DNA of 59,365 nt from Lentimicrobiaceae bacterium (lineage in GTDB: Bacteria > Bacteroidota > Bacteroidia > Bacteroidales > F082): contig SUWT01000008.1 of NCBI GenBank assembly GCA_015061335.1, positions 1-59,365 on the forward strand, written 5' to 3'. Within the stretch, counting starts at the first letter, position 1. Each line of letters begins with the position of its first letter. Both the position numbers and the translations under genes were made by a program. The notes under the pieces are model-generated. The model saw only the letters and a list, made by a program, of their open reading frames with translations, did no database searches and was not told the origin of the DNA. Below are positions 1 to 9,764 of this stretch, piece after piece.

Positions 1-916
1 GTTGTGCAAGATATATTGATTTAAAATCACCAGTCTTTAATTCAAAGACAACCAAAGCATTCAGACTTCTGTTGAAGAACAACAAATCTGGAAAGAAATT
101 CTCACCGTAAACTTCAAGATGATATTGATTTCCAAGAAAGGCAAAGTCCTTACCAAATGTCATTATAAACTTTTTGACATTTTCTATAATCTGCTTTTCA
201 ACAACCCTTTCGTCAATACAGTTTTTATCACGTTCACCTATTTCCTCAACATTGATAAAATCAAGAAGATATTCATCTTTAAACATCATAACAGCTTTTC
301 TTGCCAAAGAAGAATTTGAAATTGTCCTCGGAAAATTATTAGGCATTGACGCTCTGTTTTCAAAATCATTTTCATTGATTATCTTTTTCAATTGCTCAAC
401 GGAAAGATGTTCTTCCGCAGTACGATGAATGTAATGATAACGCGCATCTATTTCTTTAACCATTCCGATAATAAGCAGATGATGGGTAAATGGGACTTTA
501 AAGAAACTCTCTATCGGGAATGAATTAATATCGCTTATTCTTAATATATTATTTCTAATATTTACAACTATATTATTGTCGTTTTGCTCATCATTAAATT
601 CGTCAGTTGCAACTGACGAATTATAATCAATTGATTTCCAATTATCATAAAAAATTCGCATATTTTTAAGATTAGTTGCTGAAAATCCTCTTAATCCTGG
701 CAGATCAGATTTCAACTTGTCGCTTATAGTTTGTAACGCATTTGTTCCCCATTGTGCTTTACGAGTTTTTTCTGAGAGAAACTTTCCTATTCCGAAATAT
801 AACCCCAACTGAATGCGATTAATATCTTTTGAAGCTTCATACTGACTTTGAAGTATCGCTGTCTTAATAACTTCCGCAGCATTATCATACTGATATTGCA
901 ATGCTATTTTTTCCAT
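1..916 (-). CDS. YhcG/DUF1016-family PDDEXK nuclease, 3' end cut by window
   Basis: Reading the minus strand from an ATG at 914-916 gives about 305 codons with no stop before the window edge, so the C-terminus is missing. The N-terminal part (about residues 10-150, including LGLYFGIGKFL and GFSATNLKNMRIFY) looks like the DUF1016 N-terminal domain. The C-terminal part has FPDLLFFNRSLNALVVFELK followed by TGDFK, the D...ExK core of the YhcG PDDEXK nuclease domain. Relatives are often found near restriction-modification or mobile loci, but the family's biochemical role is not well settled. No clear TAnnTTTG box or Shine-Dalgarno sequence lies just upstream. It is divergent from the first C25 peptidase, with 131 bp between the start codons. 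The family assignment is confident; the cellular role is unknown. Confidence 0.85.
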   Translation of the reverse strand, partial: MEKIALQYQYDNAAEVIKTAILQSQYEASKDINRIQLGLYFGIGKFLSEKTRKAQWGTNALQTISDKLKSDLPGLRGFSATNLKNMRIFYDNWKSIDYNSSVATDEFNDEQNDNNIVVNIRNNILRISDINSFPIESFFKVPFTHHLLIIGMVKEIDARYHYIHRTAEEHLSVEQLKKIINENDFENRASMPNNFPRTISNSSLARKAVMMFKDEYLLDFINVEEIGERDKNCIDERVVEKQIIENVKKFIMTFGKDFAFLGNQYHLEVYGENFFPDLLFFNRSLNALVVFELKTGDFKSIYLAQ

Positions 917-1014
917 AAAAACATAAATTTTGGTTCGGTAAAAATAATAATTACATGAATACGTGTATTAATATTTTTTTACATATCAAAATAAAAAAGT
1001 TAAAAAATAATCAT

Positions 1015-1022
1015 TACCTTTG
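1015..1022 (+). promoter_or_regulatory. Bacteroidota -7 box for first C25 peptidase
   Basis: TACCTTTG fits TAnnTTTG and lies 25 bp before the ATG at 1048. An in-frame ATG at 955 lies upstream of this box, so the promoter supports 1048 as the start. No clear -33 TTG is seen. Confidence 0.6.
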
Positions 1023-1047
1023 GAAGCATAATTTAAATCATCCAAAT

Positions 1048-4000
1048 ATGAAAAAATTGTACCTTATAATTATTGTCATCACCTCTATATTATTGTCCAA
1101 TAACGTCAATGCTCAGAAGCTTACCATAACAAACCAGAGCAAGTCGGCTTTATCTTTAGAACTTAAAATCGACGATTACGACATCAAGGAAATTCATGAT
1201 GACAAAGAAATTCTTCATGAAGTGGCATTGAACAGCATCACGATTCCTAACGACAAAGGGAAGCCAAATCTTCCTTCCGTGAATCGTTTCATAGCAATTC
1301 CTAATAACGCTAAAGCGAAAGTCGTAGTTAACAATTGTAAGAAAGAAATCTTAAAAAATATTAACATTGCTCCGTCGAGAGGCATCGTCTCTGAATATGA
1401 CACTACTAATTTAGCTTTCATAAAAGATTCAGACATTTATTCGAAAGACGAACTGTTTCCGGCAAACATAGTCTCGATTACAGAAAATATTAATATGCGT
1501 GGAGTTGAAACCGTCGGCCTCAACATCTCCCCTGTTCAATACAATCCGGTTACAAAAGAGCTTGTCGTTTATACTGAAATTGAATTGTCAATTGAATATG
1601 AAGGCGGCGATTCCAAATTCGGCGACGACAGATTACGTTCAATGTATTGGGATCCGATCTTACAGCATAACATCTTAAATTACAACAGCCTTCCAAAAAT
1701 AAACTATTCCGAAAGGTTTCAACAATGGATTGCTGACAATGCCGAAGGAGCTGAATATCTTATCATAATTCCTGATAAAGAACCTTTCAGAGAATATGCA
1801 CAACGACTCGCAGATTACAGAAAAAAACAAGGTATCATCACCAAAGTCTATTCACTCAGAGACATTAATACATATTCACCTGATGGAATTAAAAACTGGA
1901 TCACCGAAAAATATAACAACTGGGAGATCGCACCGGTAGCAGTTTGTTTGTTAGGCGATTATAATACAAACAGTACAATTGGAATTCCAGCTTTTATTAT
2001 TGATTATAACGAAGAAGATACTTTTATTTCCGACAGGCCTTATTCCGATATCAATGATGATTTTCTACCAGATATTGCTTTCTCAAGATTAACTGCACAT
2101 AATATAGACGAAGCTGATATATTGATCAACAAGCAAATAGATTATGAATATACAAATCCTGTCATGGATGAAAATTTCTACAGAAGACCTTTATTGACAT
2201 CAGCCTACCAATTGGAAAAATGGTTCCAAATCAGTTCTGAAAGTATTAACGGTTTTTACCTTTCCAAAGGTAAAGAACCCAATCGTATCAGCATGAAATA
2301 TCATGTAGAGTGTAATTATACTGATGAGCTATGGTCATCAGCCGATAACACCGAACAGATAGTCAACTATTTCGGACCTAATGGACTGGGTTATATACCT
2401 GCTACACCTGGTGAAACAGATGGTTATATAGAATATGATTCCAGTGACTCTTTTTTATTAGGCATTATCAGTCAAGAACCGGCATTTCTTCTGTTAAATC
2501 GCGACCACGGATGGCATCAAAGCTGGGATTGTCCTACTCTGTCTAGTGATAATTTAAGATTACTAACAAACTACGACAAACTTCCTTTCGTACTGTCTAT
2601 CAATTGCGCATCTGGAGCTTTTAACCAAGGAGATTACCAAGGAGATTGCTTATCAGAAAATTTTATAAAACATGAAAATATCGGAGCAGTTGGTATCATA
2701 GCACCTACTCACACAACTCATACTTATACCAACGACTCCTATCTATGGGGAATAATGGATTTCTTTGAAAACGACTTCCTTCCAGAATATGGAACAGATG
2801 TTGAAAACAACAACAATTATATGCCGGCCTTTGCCAACGTCTCTGCTAAACATTTCATATTTCAACAGAATTTCCCAAACACTTATCAACAATCTCTAGA
2901 ACTCACAAGTAATTTGTTTCATTCACATTGCGATGCCTTCCTAAAATTATATACTGAAATACCACAACAAATTGTCGTTGAACATGACGATAATTATCAC
3001 ATCGAAAGCCATTCATTCAATATCAATGCTCCATCAGGTTCTACAATCGCTTTATATTTAAAAGAATCTGACACTATTAATATATTGGCTGTAGCAGAAG
3101 GTAATGGATCAATGCAGTCTGTCAACATTTCAACTGATATAATACCTATTGACAGTCTATTTTTAACTGTCACAAAATCAAATCATCTACGCTATGAACA
3201 AAAAATCAATATCACTACAAATAATGCTTTCGTGACAATAGACGATTTCAATTTATACGAAGATAATAACAACTTGATTTTCAACCAAGATACATATATT
3301 GACATCAATTTAAAAAATATTGGTGGAGAAAAAGCCTCTGCAATCAATTTGTCATTAAGTTGTGACTCCGACAAGATTAATATCAGTAACAACAATAATA
3401 CAATTGATGAAATTGGATCCAATGAGGTCTTCACCGCTGAAGATGCTTTTTATTTGAACATAAATGACATTATTGAAAATGGCACTGAAATAGTATTTAC
3501 ATTGACAATAGAACACGACGGAATAATTCATGATGAAAAATTTATCGTTAATGTCGATGCACCATCATTCAAAATAATAAGTTTTGAAACAGAAGAAGTT
3601 GAAGGTAATAACAACGGTATGCTAGAAGCCGGTGAACATATAAAATTAACTATGAGGTTAGTTAATAATGGCAATATCGCATCTGAATACATCAATGCAG
3701 AATTAATTTCCAATGATAATTATTTAGATTTTAGCAGTGGAAACGTGGAGTTTGAACCTCTTGATGTTGAAGATTATTATGATCTTGTTTATGAAGCTAT
3801 CGTACAAGCTGAATCAACAAATAAAGAGTATTCATCTCTCACACTCAATATCAATAGTGGAGAAAACTTATTCAAAATTGACACTTATTGCAATCTCTGC
3901 ATTGTAATAGATGATTTTGAAAATGGTATCATCGATGAAAGTATATGGTATAATCAATCAAACACCAACACCCCTTGGTTAATAGGATGCGACATAGAAG

Positions 4001-4542
4001 GCTCTATGGGAGAATATTGTATCTATAATAATTACACAGCTTTCTTAAGGTTAAATATCAATCTTACAACATCCGGTTTATTGTCATTCCGCTATAAAGA
4101 TGAATCTATCCATAATTTATTGTTTGCTATAGATAATCATTCAGTATCACTGGGAACTAATAATGATGAATGGAATCAGTTTGAATATTTTATCAACGCA
4201 GGTGAACACACATTATCTTGGATAATTAGTGAGTATTCTGATAATATCTACGCGTATATCGATTATATAACATTCCGACCCAATTACGATAATGTAGATG
4301 AAATAAATATAAACGATAATATCAAAATCCACCCTAATCCTACTAAAGAATTCATCAATATAGAAATAAAAGATGAGAGCATTGAAGCCTACAGAATAAA
4401 GATTTATAACTCAGCCGGAATCAATGTTATAGATCAGGATTTCAACAATATTATCGATGTAAGCGATTTAACTTCTGGTGTGTATCTAATAAATATTTAT
4501 TCAGACAAAAAGATATTTTCAAAAAGCTTTATTATTCAGTAA
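1048..4542 (+). CDS. Gingipain-like C25 cysteine peptidase with T9SS type A sorting domain
   Basis: An 1164-residue secreted peptidase. The ATG at 1048 is preferred because it begins a clean signal peptide (MKKLYLIIIVITSILL, ending NVNAQ) and follows the promoter. A gingipain-type propeptide covers about residues 25-200 and the C25 catalytic domain about 230-640. The likely catalytic pair is His487 (NRDHGW) and Cys520 (SINCASGAF); their 33-residue spacing equals that of His211 and Cys244 in RgpB. Ig-like and jelly-roll-like segments follow. The last 75 residues, from IHPNPTKEFINIE, are a T9SS type A sorting domain, so the protein should cross the outer membrane by the Por secretion system and be anchored or released. 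Specificity (Arg, Lys or other) cannot be read. It forms a tandem pair with the next gene, which it closely resembles throughout. Confidence 0.9.
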   Translation: MKKLYLIIIVITSILLSNNVNAQKLTITNQSKSALSLELKIDDYDIKEIHDDKEILHEVALNSITIPNDKGKPNLPSVNRFIAIPNNAKAKVVVNNCKKEILKNINIAPSRGIVSEYDTTNLAFIKDSDIYSKDELFPANIVSITENINMRGVETVGLNISPVQYNPVTKELVVYTEIELSIEYEGGDSKFGDDRLRSMYWDPILQHNILNYNSLPKINYSERFQQWIADNAEGAEYLIIIPDKEPFREYAQRLADYRKKQGIITKVYSLRDINTYSPDGIKNWITEKYNNWEIAPVAVCLLGDYNTNSTIGIPAFIIDYNEEDTFISDRPYSDINDDFLPDIAFSRLTAHNIDEADILINKQIDYEYTNPVMDENFYRRPLLTSAYQLEKWFQISSESINGFYLSKGKEPNRISMKYHVECNYTDELWSSADNTEQIVNYFGPNGLGYIPATPGETDGYIEYDSSDSFLLGIISQEPAFLLLNRDHGWHQSWDCPTLSSDNLRLLTNYDKLPFVLSINCASGAFNQGDYQGDCLSENFIKHENIGAVGIIAPTHTTHTYTNDSYLWGIMDFFENDFLPEYGTDVENNNNYMPAFANVSAKHFIFQQNFPNTYQQSLELTSNLFHSHCDAFLKLYTEIPQQIVVEHDDNYHIESHSFNINAPSGSTIALYLKESDTINILAVAEGNGSMQSVNISTDIIPIDSLFLTVTKSNHLRYEQKINITTNNAFVTIDDFNLYEDNNNLIFNQDTYIDINLKNIGGEKASAINLSLSCDSDKINISNNNNTIDEIGSNEVFTAEDAFYLNINDIIENGTEIVFTLTIEHDGIIHDEKFIVNVDAPSFKIISFETEEVEGNNNGMLEAGEHIKLTMRLVNNGNIASEYINAELISNDNYLDFSSGNVEFEPLDVEDYYDLVYEAIVQAESTNKEYSSLTLNINSGENLFKIDTYCNLCIVIDDFENGIIDESIWYNQSNTNTPWLIGCDIEGSMGEYCIYNNYTAFLRLNINLTTSGLLSFRYKDESIHNLLFAIDNHSVSLGTNNDEWNQFEYFINAGEHTLSWIISEYSDNIYAYIDYITFRPNYDNVDEININDNIKIHPNPTKEFINIEIKDESIEAYRIKIYNSAGINVIDQDFNNIIDVSDLTSGVYLINIYSDKKIFSKSFIIQ

Positions 4543-4549
4543 AATAAAC

Positions 4550-4557
4550 TATCTTTG
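4550..4557 (+). promoter_or_regulatory. -7 box for second C25 peptidase
   Basis: TATCTTTG fits TAnnTTTG inside the 32-bp gap between the two peptidase genes, 17 bp before the second start codon. It suggests the second gene can be transcribed independently of the first. Confidence 0.6.
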
Positions 4558-4574
4558 CGAACTATTTTTTATTT

Positions 4575-7500
4575 ATGAATAAATATATACGTTTTTACAT
4601 CTTTGCTCTTTTTTCAATTTTGACTCTGTCACAAACAATAAGAGCTCAAGAGATTTGCATAAAGGAAGAAAGCAAATCTCACTTAAATATCGGTCTAAAA
4701 TTCAATACTTTCAATATCAAGGAAGTCCCTTATAGAGGTGAAATATTTCATGAGATAGTGATGGATTTTATCACACTTCCAAATGATGAAGGGAAGCCAA
4801 ATCTTCCATTTGTAAATCGTTATATTGCAGTACCTCAGGGTGCAACGGCTAAAGTTGTCGTTAATGACTACAAGATGGAAATTATCAATGATGTAAATGT
4901 CATTCCTTCTAGAGGTTATTTTTATGAGAATGAAAAACACAATCATGACTATGTAAAAAATGCTGATATTTATGGAAAAGATGAGTTTTATCCTTCAGAG
5001 ATAGCGACACTGAAAAATCCGACACAATTAAGAGGCTTGGATGTCATAGGACTAAGCATTAGTCCCGTCCAATATAATCCAATTACAAAAGAACTTATCG
5101 TATATAACGAAATTGACATTTCCATCGAATTTGATGGTGGCAACAAGCATTTTGGAGATGATCGTTTACGTTCACCTTATTGGGATCCGATATACGAATG
5201 TAACATATTAAATTACAATCAATTACCATCAATAGACTATGGCAAAAGAATGCAAAGTTGGATAAAGAACCGTGACGAGGGTACAGAATACATAATTCTA
5301 ATCCCAAATAACGAAGAATTCCGTCCATACGCCGAGAATCTTGCTAACTTCAGAAGAAAACAAGGTATTATGACAGAGGTTTATACCTTAGCCGAAGCAG
5401 GCGTAAATTCTTCTGAAGAGTTACAATCCTGGATTCGATATATATATAACAATTGGGAAATCCCTCCTGTAGCCATATGTCTTTTTGGTGACAATGGTGG
5501 AGATCTTAACCTTGAAATACCAGCAATGACAATACCTCATTCATTAGATGGCACTTGTATTTCAGATAATCCATATGCAGATGTCAATCAGGATTATCTA
5601 CCAGATATATGTCTTAGCCGTATTGTAGCCAGTAATATTGAAGAAGCAGAACGTCTTATAACGAAACAACTTGATTATGAATACAATTCGCCATGTATGG
5701 ATGAGTATTACTATAACAAGCCTGTTGCTGCTTGCGGTTGGTCAATGAGTGCTTGGTTTCAGTTTTGTTCAGAAAGTGTTGTAGGTTATTTAAGAACTAT
5801 TGGGAAAGATCCTGTCAGAATAAATGGAATCTACGATTATTACTCTCCTGACACATGGTCATACGCTGACAATAGCGATTTCATTTATAATTATTTCGGA
5901 CCTGATGGTTTAGGATATATCCCCAGTACTCCTGATGAGGCGGGTGGCTTCGATGGAGGCTCTGGCGCTAAAGCTCTGGAAGCCATGAACAATGGTGCCT
6001 ATATCATACAACACCGCGACCATGGCTGGAATACAATATGGTATCAGCCTTCATTAGACATCTCTCAATTATCCATGCTGAATAATACGAAGCATTATCC
6101 CTTCATGATCTCTGTTAACTGCAGAACCGGTGCCTTTAATTCATCTAACGATTGTCTCATAGAAGGTTTCCTTCGTCAAACGACACCATCAGGAGAAAGC
6201 TGCGGTATAGTGGGCGCAATAGCTCCTTCAGCACAGTCATACTCCTATGCCAACGACGCCTACGCATGGGGCGTCTGGGATTTCTTTGAGAATTCCTTCC
6301 TCCCTGAATGGGGTACACAAACACAATACAACAACAATTATCTTCCTGCTTTCGCTAATATCTCAGGAAAATATTTCTTGTCACAATATCAGTTCCCGAA
6401 TTACTATAACGACATGTTTGTAACCACATGCAACATATATCACGCACATAGCGACGCTTTCCTTAGACTATTCACCGAAGTACCTCAAACAATGCCTGCT
6501 AATCATAGCATGGCTATATCATCAAATTCCCCTTCAGTAATGGTAATAGCTCCTATTAATTGTATGATCGCAATAACATCGGAAGAAAATGATGAAGTCA
6601 ATATACTTGCCGTAGAAAAATCATTGGGATTACCTAAAAATATAAACCTACCTGATAACTTAGAACCTGGCACGAACCTGACTATAAAAATCACAGGTCA
6701 AAATTATCTTCAATATGAAAATAACATTATTGTTCTTGAAGACGAAACCGCATACGTAGTGATGTCTGACTTTAATTTCGATAATGAAACAAAGGACCTA
6801 AATTATAACGATAATACATATCTTAATCTAGATATGAAAAATATGGGAGCACTAGTATCAACAGGCGGAAACGTCTCATTATCATGTAATTCTGACAAGA
6901 TAAACATAACTAATAATAATACACAATTCTCTAATATTGATATTTTTGATGAATTGACATTGGAAGATGCCTTCCTCATTAACGTGGTTGAAGGTATTCC
7001 TAACAAAGAGAAAGTTACTTTCACACTGACGATTGAACATGACGGCATAGTTCATTCACAAGATTTTAATGTTACCGTTTATTCACCTGAACTAGTAATG
7101 ACAGATTTCTCTGGAGAAGAAATGGAAGGCAACAATAACAACATCATCGATCCGGGTGAAAATGCGAAATTTAAATTCACAATAAAGAATATATCATTAT
7201 TTCCTTTAGACAACATACAAGCCAAGTTAATAAGCAACGATGGTTATATAAGAGTTATAACAGATGATCTTACAATTGATCATCTAGATGTTAACCAAAG
7301 TGCAGATATTGAGTTTGAGGCATTCATAGAATGGAACGTCGGAATTGATGGTCTTATATCTATGAAGTTACAACTTAATCAAGGAGCTTATACATTTGAA
7401 AATGATGTGGAACGTATAGTCGCTATATTTATAGAAGACTTCGAGTCAGAGACATTAAACCCCGAATGGCTTAACGACTTTTCAGCACCATGGTTCTTAG

Positions 7501-8093
7501 ATACTCAAGATGTTTATGAAGGTAATCAAAGCATTCGTTCAGGAATGATATACGATAATGGAATAACAAATTTTTCCATCAACTACGAATCTAACTTCAA
7601 TCAGTATATATCTTTTTATTATAAGGTATCAACGGAAGATTACTATGACGTATTCCGATTTTTCATAGATAACGAATTAAAATTGGAAGAATCTGGTAAT
7701 GGAAGCTGGGTGTTAGCACATTATTATGTACCTCAAGGTAATCATAATTACAGATGGGAATATTCAAAAGATTATAGTTACTCAAATGGTTATGATTGTG
7801 TTTGGATTGATTATATAACATTCCCGGGAGGATACGATGAAATTGAAGAAATTAGGAACGACAACAATCTACAAATCTATCCTAATCCTGCCGACAATAA
7901 TATTTCTATTGAAATAAGAGATCATGATGATGAAGAAGCTATCATTTCAATATACAACACATTGGGTATAAAGGTGTTAGAACAAAGAAACACTAATAGC
8001 GACATCGACATCAGCAGTTATACTCCTGGATTATATTTCGTAAAAGTAAATTGTAAAGACAAGACTTACATCAAGAAGTTGATCATTGAGTAA
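4575..8093 (+). CDS. Second gingipain-like C25 peptidase with T9SS sorting domain
   Basis: A 1172-residue paralogue of the preceding gene. It has a signal peptide (to about residue 24, ending TIRAQ), a propeptide, and a C25 domain with likely catalytic His483 (HRDHGW) and Cys516 (SVNCRTGAF), again 33 residues apart as in gingipains. Ig-like segments and a jelly-roll-like module follow (about 960-1090), then a type A sorting domain from IYPNPADNNISIE to the C-terminus. The two proteins align over their whole length but differ around the active site (NCASGAFNQ against NCRTGAFNS), so specificities may differ. The 3' end overlaps the 3' end of recN on the other strand by 11 bp. Predicted location is the cell surface or outside the cell, exported by T9SS. 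Confidence 0.9.
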   Translation: MNKYIRFYIFALFSILTLSQTIRAQEICIKEESKSHLNIGLKFNTFNIKEVPYRGEIFHEIVMDFITLPNDEGKPNLPFVNRYIAVPQGATAKVVVNDYKMEIINDVNVIPSRGYFYENEKHNHDYVKNADIYGKDEFYPSEIATLKNPTQLRGLDVIGLSISPVQYNPITKELIVYNEIDISIEFDGGNKHFGDDRLRSPYWDPIYECNILNYNQLPSIDYGKRMQSWIKNRDEGTEYIILIPNNEEFRPYAENLANFRRKQGIMTEVYTLAEAGVNSSEELQSWIRYIYNNWEIPPVAICLFGDNGGDLNLEIPAMTIPHSLDGTCISDNPYADVNQDYLPDICLSRIVASNIEEAERLITKQLDYEYNSPCMDEYYYNKPVAACGWSMSAWFQFCSESVVGYLRTIGKDPVRINGIYDYYSPDTWSYADNSDFIYNYFGPDGLGYIPSTPDEAGGFDGGSGAKALEAMNNGAYIIQHRDHGWNTIWYQPSLDISQLSMLNNTKHYPFMISVNCRTGAFNSSNDCLIEGFLRQTTPSGESCGIVGAIAPSAQSYSYANDAYAWGVWDFFENSFLPEWGTQTQYNNNYLPAFANISGKYFLSQYQFPNYYNDMFVTTCNIYHAHSDAFLRLFTEVPQTMPANHSMAISSNSPSVMVIAPINCMIAITSEENDEVNILAVEKSLGLPKNINLPDNLEPGTNLTIKITGQNYLQYENNIIVLEDETAYVVMSDFNFDNETKDLNYNDNTYLNLDMKNMGALVSTGGNVSLSCNSDKINITNNNTQFSNIDIFDELTLEDAFLINVVEGIPNKEKVTFTLTIEHDGIVHSQDFNVTVYSPELVMTDFSGEEMEGNNNNIIDPGENAKFKFTIKNISLFPLDNIQAKLISNDGYIRVITDDLTIDHLDVNQSADIEFEAFIEWNVGIDGLISMKLQLNQGAYTFENDVERIVAIFIEDFESETLNPEWLNDFSAPWFLDTQDVYEGNQSIRSGMIYDNGITNFSINYESNFNQYISFYYKVSTEDYYDVFRFFIDNELKLEESGNGSWVLAHYYVPQGNHNYRWEYSKDYSYSNGYDCVWIDYITFPGGYDEIEEIRNDNNLQIYPNPADNNISIEIRDHDDEEAIISIYNTLGIKVLEQRNTNSDIDISSYTPGLYFVKVNCKDKTYIKKLIIE

Positions 8094-9762
8094 GGAGTAC
8101 TTCTGCTGTTTTAAGAGCCTCAGAACTAATTTCGTCATTTGACAACATCTTAGCTATCTCAACAATCCGTTCCTGTTGAGATAGTTTTCTTATGTTTGAG
8201 AATGTCTTATCATTTGACTCATCCTTATACACAAAGAAATGCTGCTTAGCCTTGCTTGCCACCTGAGGAAGATGCGTTATGCTGATAATCTGGAGTTTCG
8301 TTCCCATTGATCTCATAATATCCCCTAGCTTAGAAGCCACTTCACCAGAAACTCCTGTATCAATTTCATCAAAAATCAACGTAGGAATGTAATTATTATT
8401 AGCGGCGACACTCTTGATTGCCAGCATTAATCTTGAGAGCTCACCACCAGATGCAGCCTTAGCCATATTATCCGGAGAGAATCCTTTGTTTGCAGAGAAC
8501 ATAAACATCACGGCATCAGTACCATTTGAAGTAAGATCTTTTGTCTTGTCACATCTTATCTCAAAGACTCCGTGCGGCATTGCCAATTGTCTTATAACAG
8601 CGGTTACATCTTTTTCAAAATGTATCTTGGCTTCTTGTCGTCGTTTATTTAGTTCATCTGCCATTCGGAACAACTCATTCTCCAAAGCCTTCACTTCCTT
8701 TTCCTTTTCAGAAACGATCTCATCGATATTTGAAAACTCAGCCAGCTTATGTTTAATATCATCACGAAGCTTCAGCAATAGAGAATAATCATTAAGATGA
8801 TGTTTCATCATGAGATGTTGTATGCTATCATAACGTTGCTGAAGAAACTCTAATGATGAAGAATCATATTGCGAATCATCATACAAATCAGTCAAATCGC
8901 TATAAATATCTTTAAATTCAATCTTTATGGAATTTATACGCTCCGATAATGTATCAAGGTTCTGATAAAACTTTCTAAGTTTATCTATATTACCGATTAA
9001 GGAATTAGTCTGATTAAGCAAGGAAAAATCGTTATTATCCAACAATTCTATAGAATCGCCAAGCAATGACTTTATCTCTTCCTGATTTTCTAATATCTCT
9101 ATTTTTTGGACAAGCTCATCATATTCATTATCAAGAAGTTGAGCTTTATCCAACTCGTCATATTGAAATTTTAGGTAATCATTTTCACCAATATTGTCAT
9201 GAGCCTTTATACGGAGTTCATTCAGTTCATGTTTAGCCTTCGAATATTGTGAAAAGGTATTTTTATAATCAGAAAGCAATATTTTATTATGAGCAGCCTC
9301 ATCAAGAAGTTCCAGTTGAAATTCCGGATTACACAACAATAGAGAATCATGTTGAGAATGTATATCAACTAACTGATTACCAAGCTCTTTAAGAGTTTGA
9401 ATAGAAACTGGAGTATCATTGATAAAAGAACGGGATTTTTTCTGCGGTGTTAATTCTCTACGTATGATACATTCATTCTCATAATCGATATCATTTTCAT
9501 CGAAGAAAAATTTTAATCTTGAGATCTCATACTGACTATCATCATTCTCATTGAGTGAGAACACTGCTTCCACGACGCATTTCTTGGTATCATCAAGCAA
9601 TATATTAGAGTCAGCTCTATTACCTAATACGAAGCCTAAGGCTCCTAGAAGTATTGATTTTCCAGCACCTGTCTCACCTGTTATAATAGTAAAACCGTTA
9701 TCAAAATCTATTGATAATGAATTTATTAAAGCATAATTTGATACTGATAGATGCTGTAACAT
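8083..9762 (-). CDS. recN: DNA repair protein RecN
   Basis: A 559-residue SMC-like ATPase of double-strand-break repair, the normal family length. Walker A is GETGAGKS at residues 29-36. A long coiled-coil region fills about 150-380, an ABC signature-like ASGGELSR lies near 437, and Walker B LIFDEIDTG near 460. RecN acts in the cytoplasm on DNA ends with RecA. It is the last gene of the bamD-rpoZ-coaBC-PorD-like-recN run and starts 2 bp after the gene before it, so it is probably co-transcribed. Its stop codon overlaps the convergent C25 peptidase gene. Confidence 0.96.
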   Translation of the reverse strand: MLQHLSVSNYALINSLSIDFDNGFTIITGETGAGKSILLGALGFVLGNRADSNILLDDTKKCVVEAVFSLNENDDSQYEISRLKFFFDENDIDYENECIIRRELTPQKKSRSFINDTPVSIQTLKELGNQLVDIHSQHDSLLLCNPEFQLELLDEAAHNKILLSDYKNTFSQYSKAKHELNELRIKAHDNIGENDYLKFQYDELDKAQLLDNEYDELVQKIEILENQEEIKSLLGDSIELLDNNDFSLLNQTNSLIGNIDKLRKFYQNLDTLSERINSIKIEFKDIYSDLTDLYDDSQYDSSSLEFLQQRYDSIQHLMMKHHLNDYSLLLKLRDDIKHKLAEFSNIDEIVSEKEKEVKALENELFRMADELNKRRQEAKIHFEKDVTAVIRQLAMPHGVFEIRCDKTKDLTSNGTDAVMFMFSANKGFSPDNMAKAASGGELSRLMLAIKSVAANNNYIPTLIFDEIDTGVSGEVASKLGDIMRSMGTKLQIISITHLPQVASKAKQHFFVYKDESNDKTFSNIRKLSQQERIVEIAKMLSNDEISSEALKTAEVLLTQ

Positions 9763-9764
9763 AA

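Noticed and set aside
955..1047. Upstream in-frame start for the first C25 peptidase
   Set aside because: It precedes the TACCTTTG box and would put a non-signal-like stretch before a clear signal peptide starting at 1048.
8414..8788. 124-codon frame opposite recN
   Set aside because: It is antisense to the conserved recN ATPase region, low-complexity (Ser-rich), and has no promoter or homology that I recognise.
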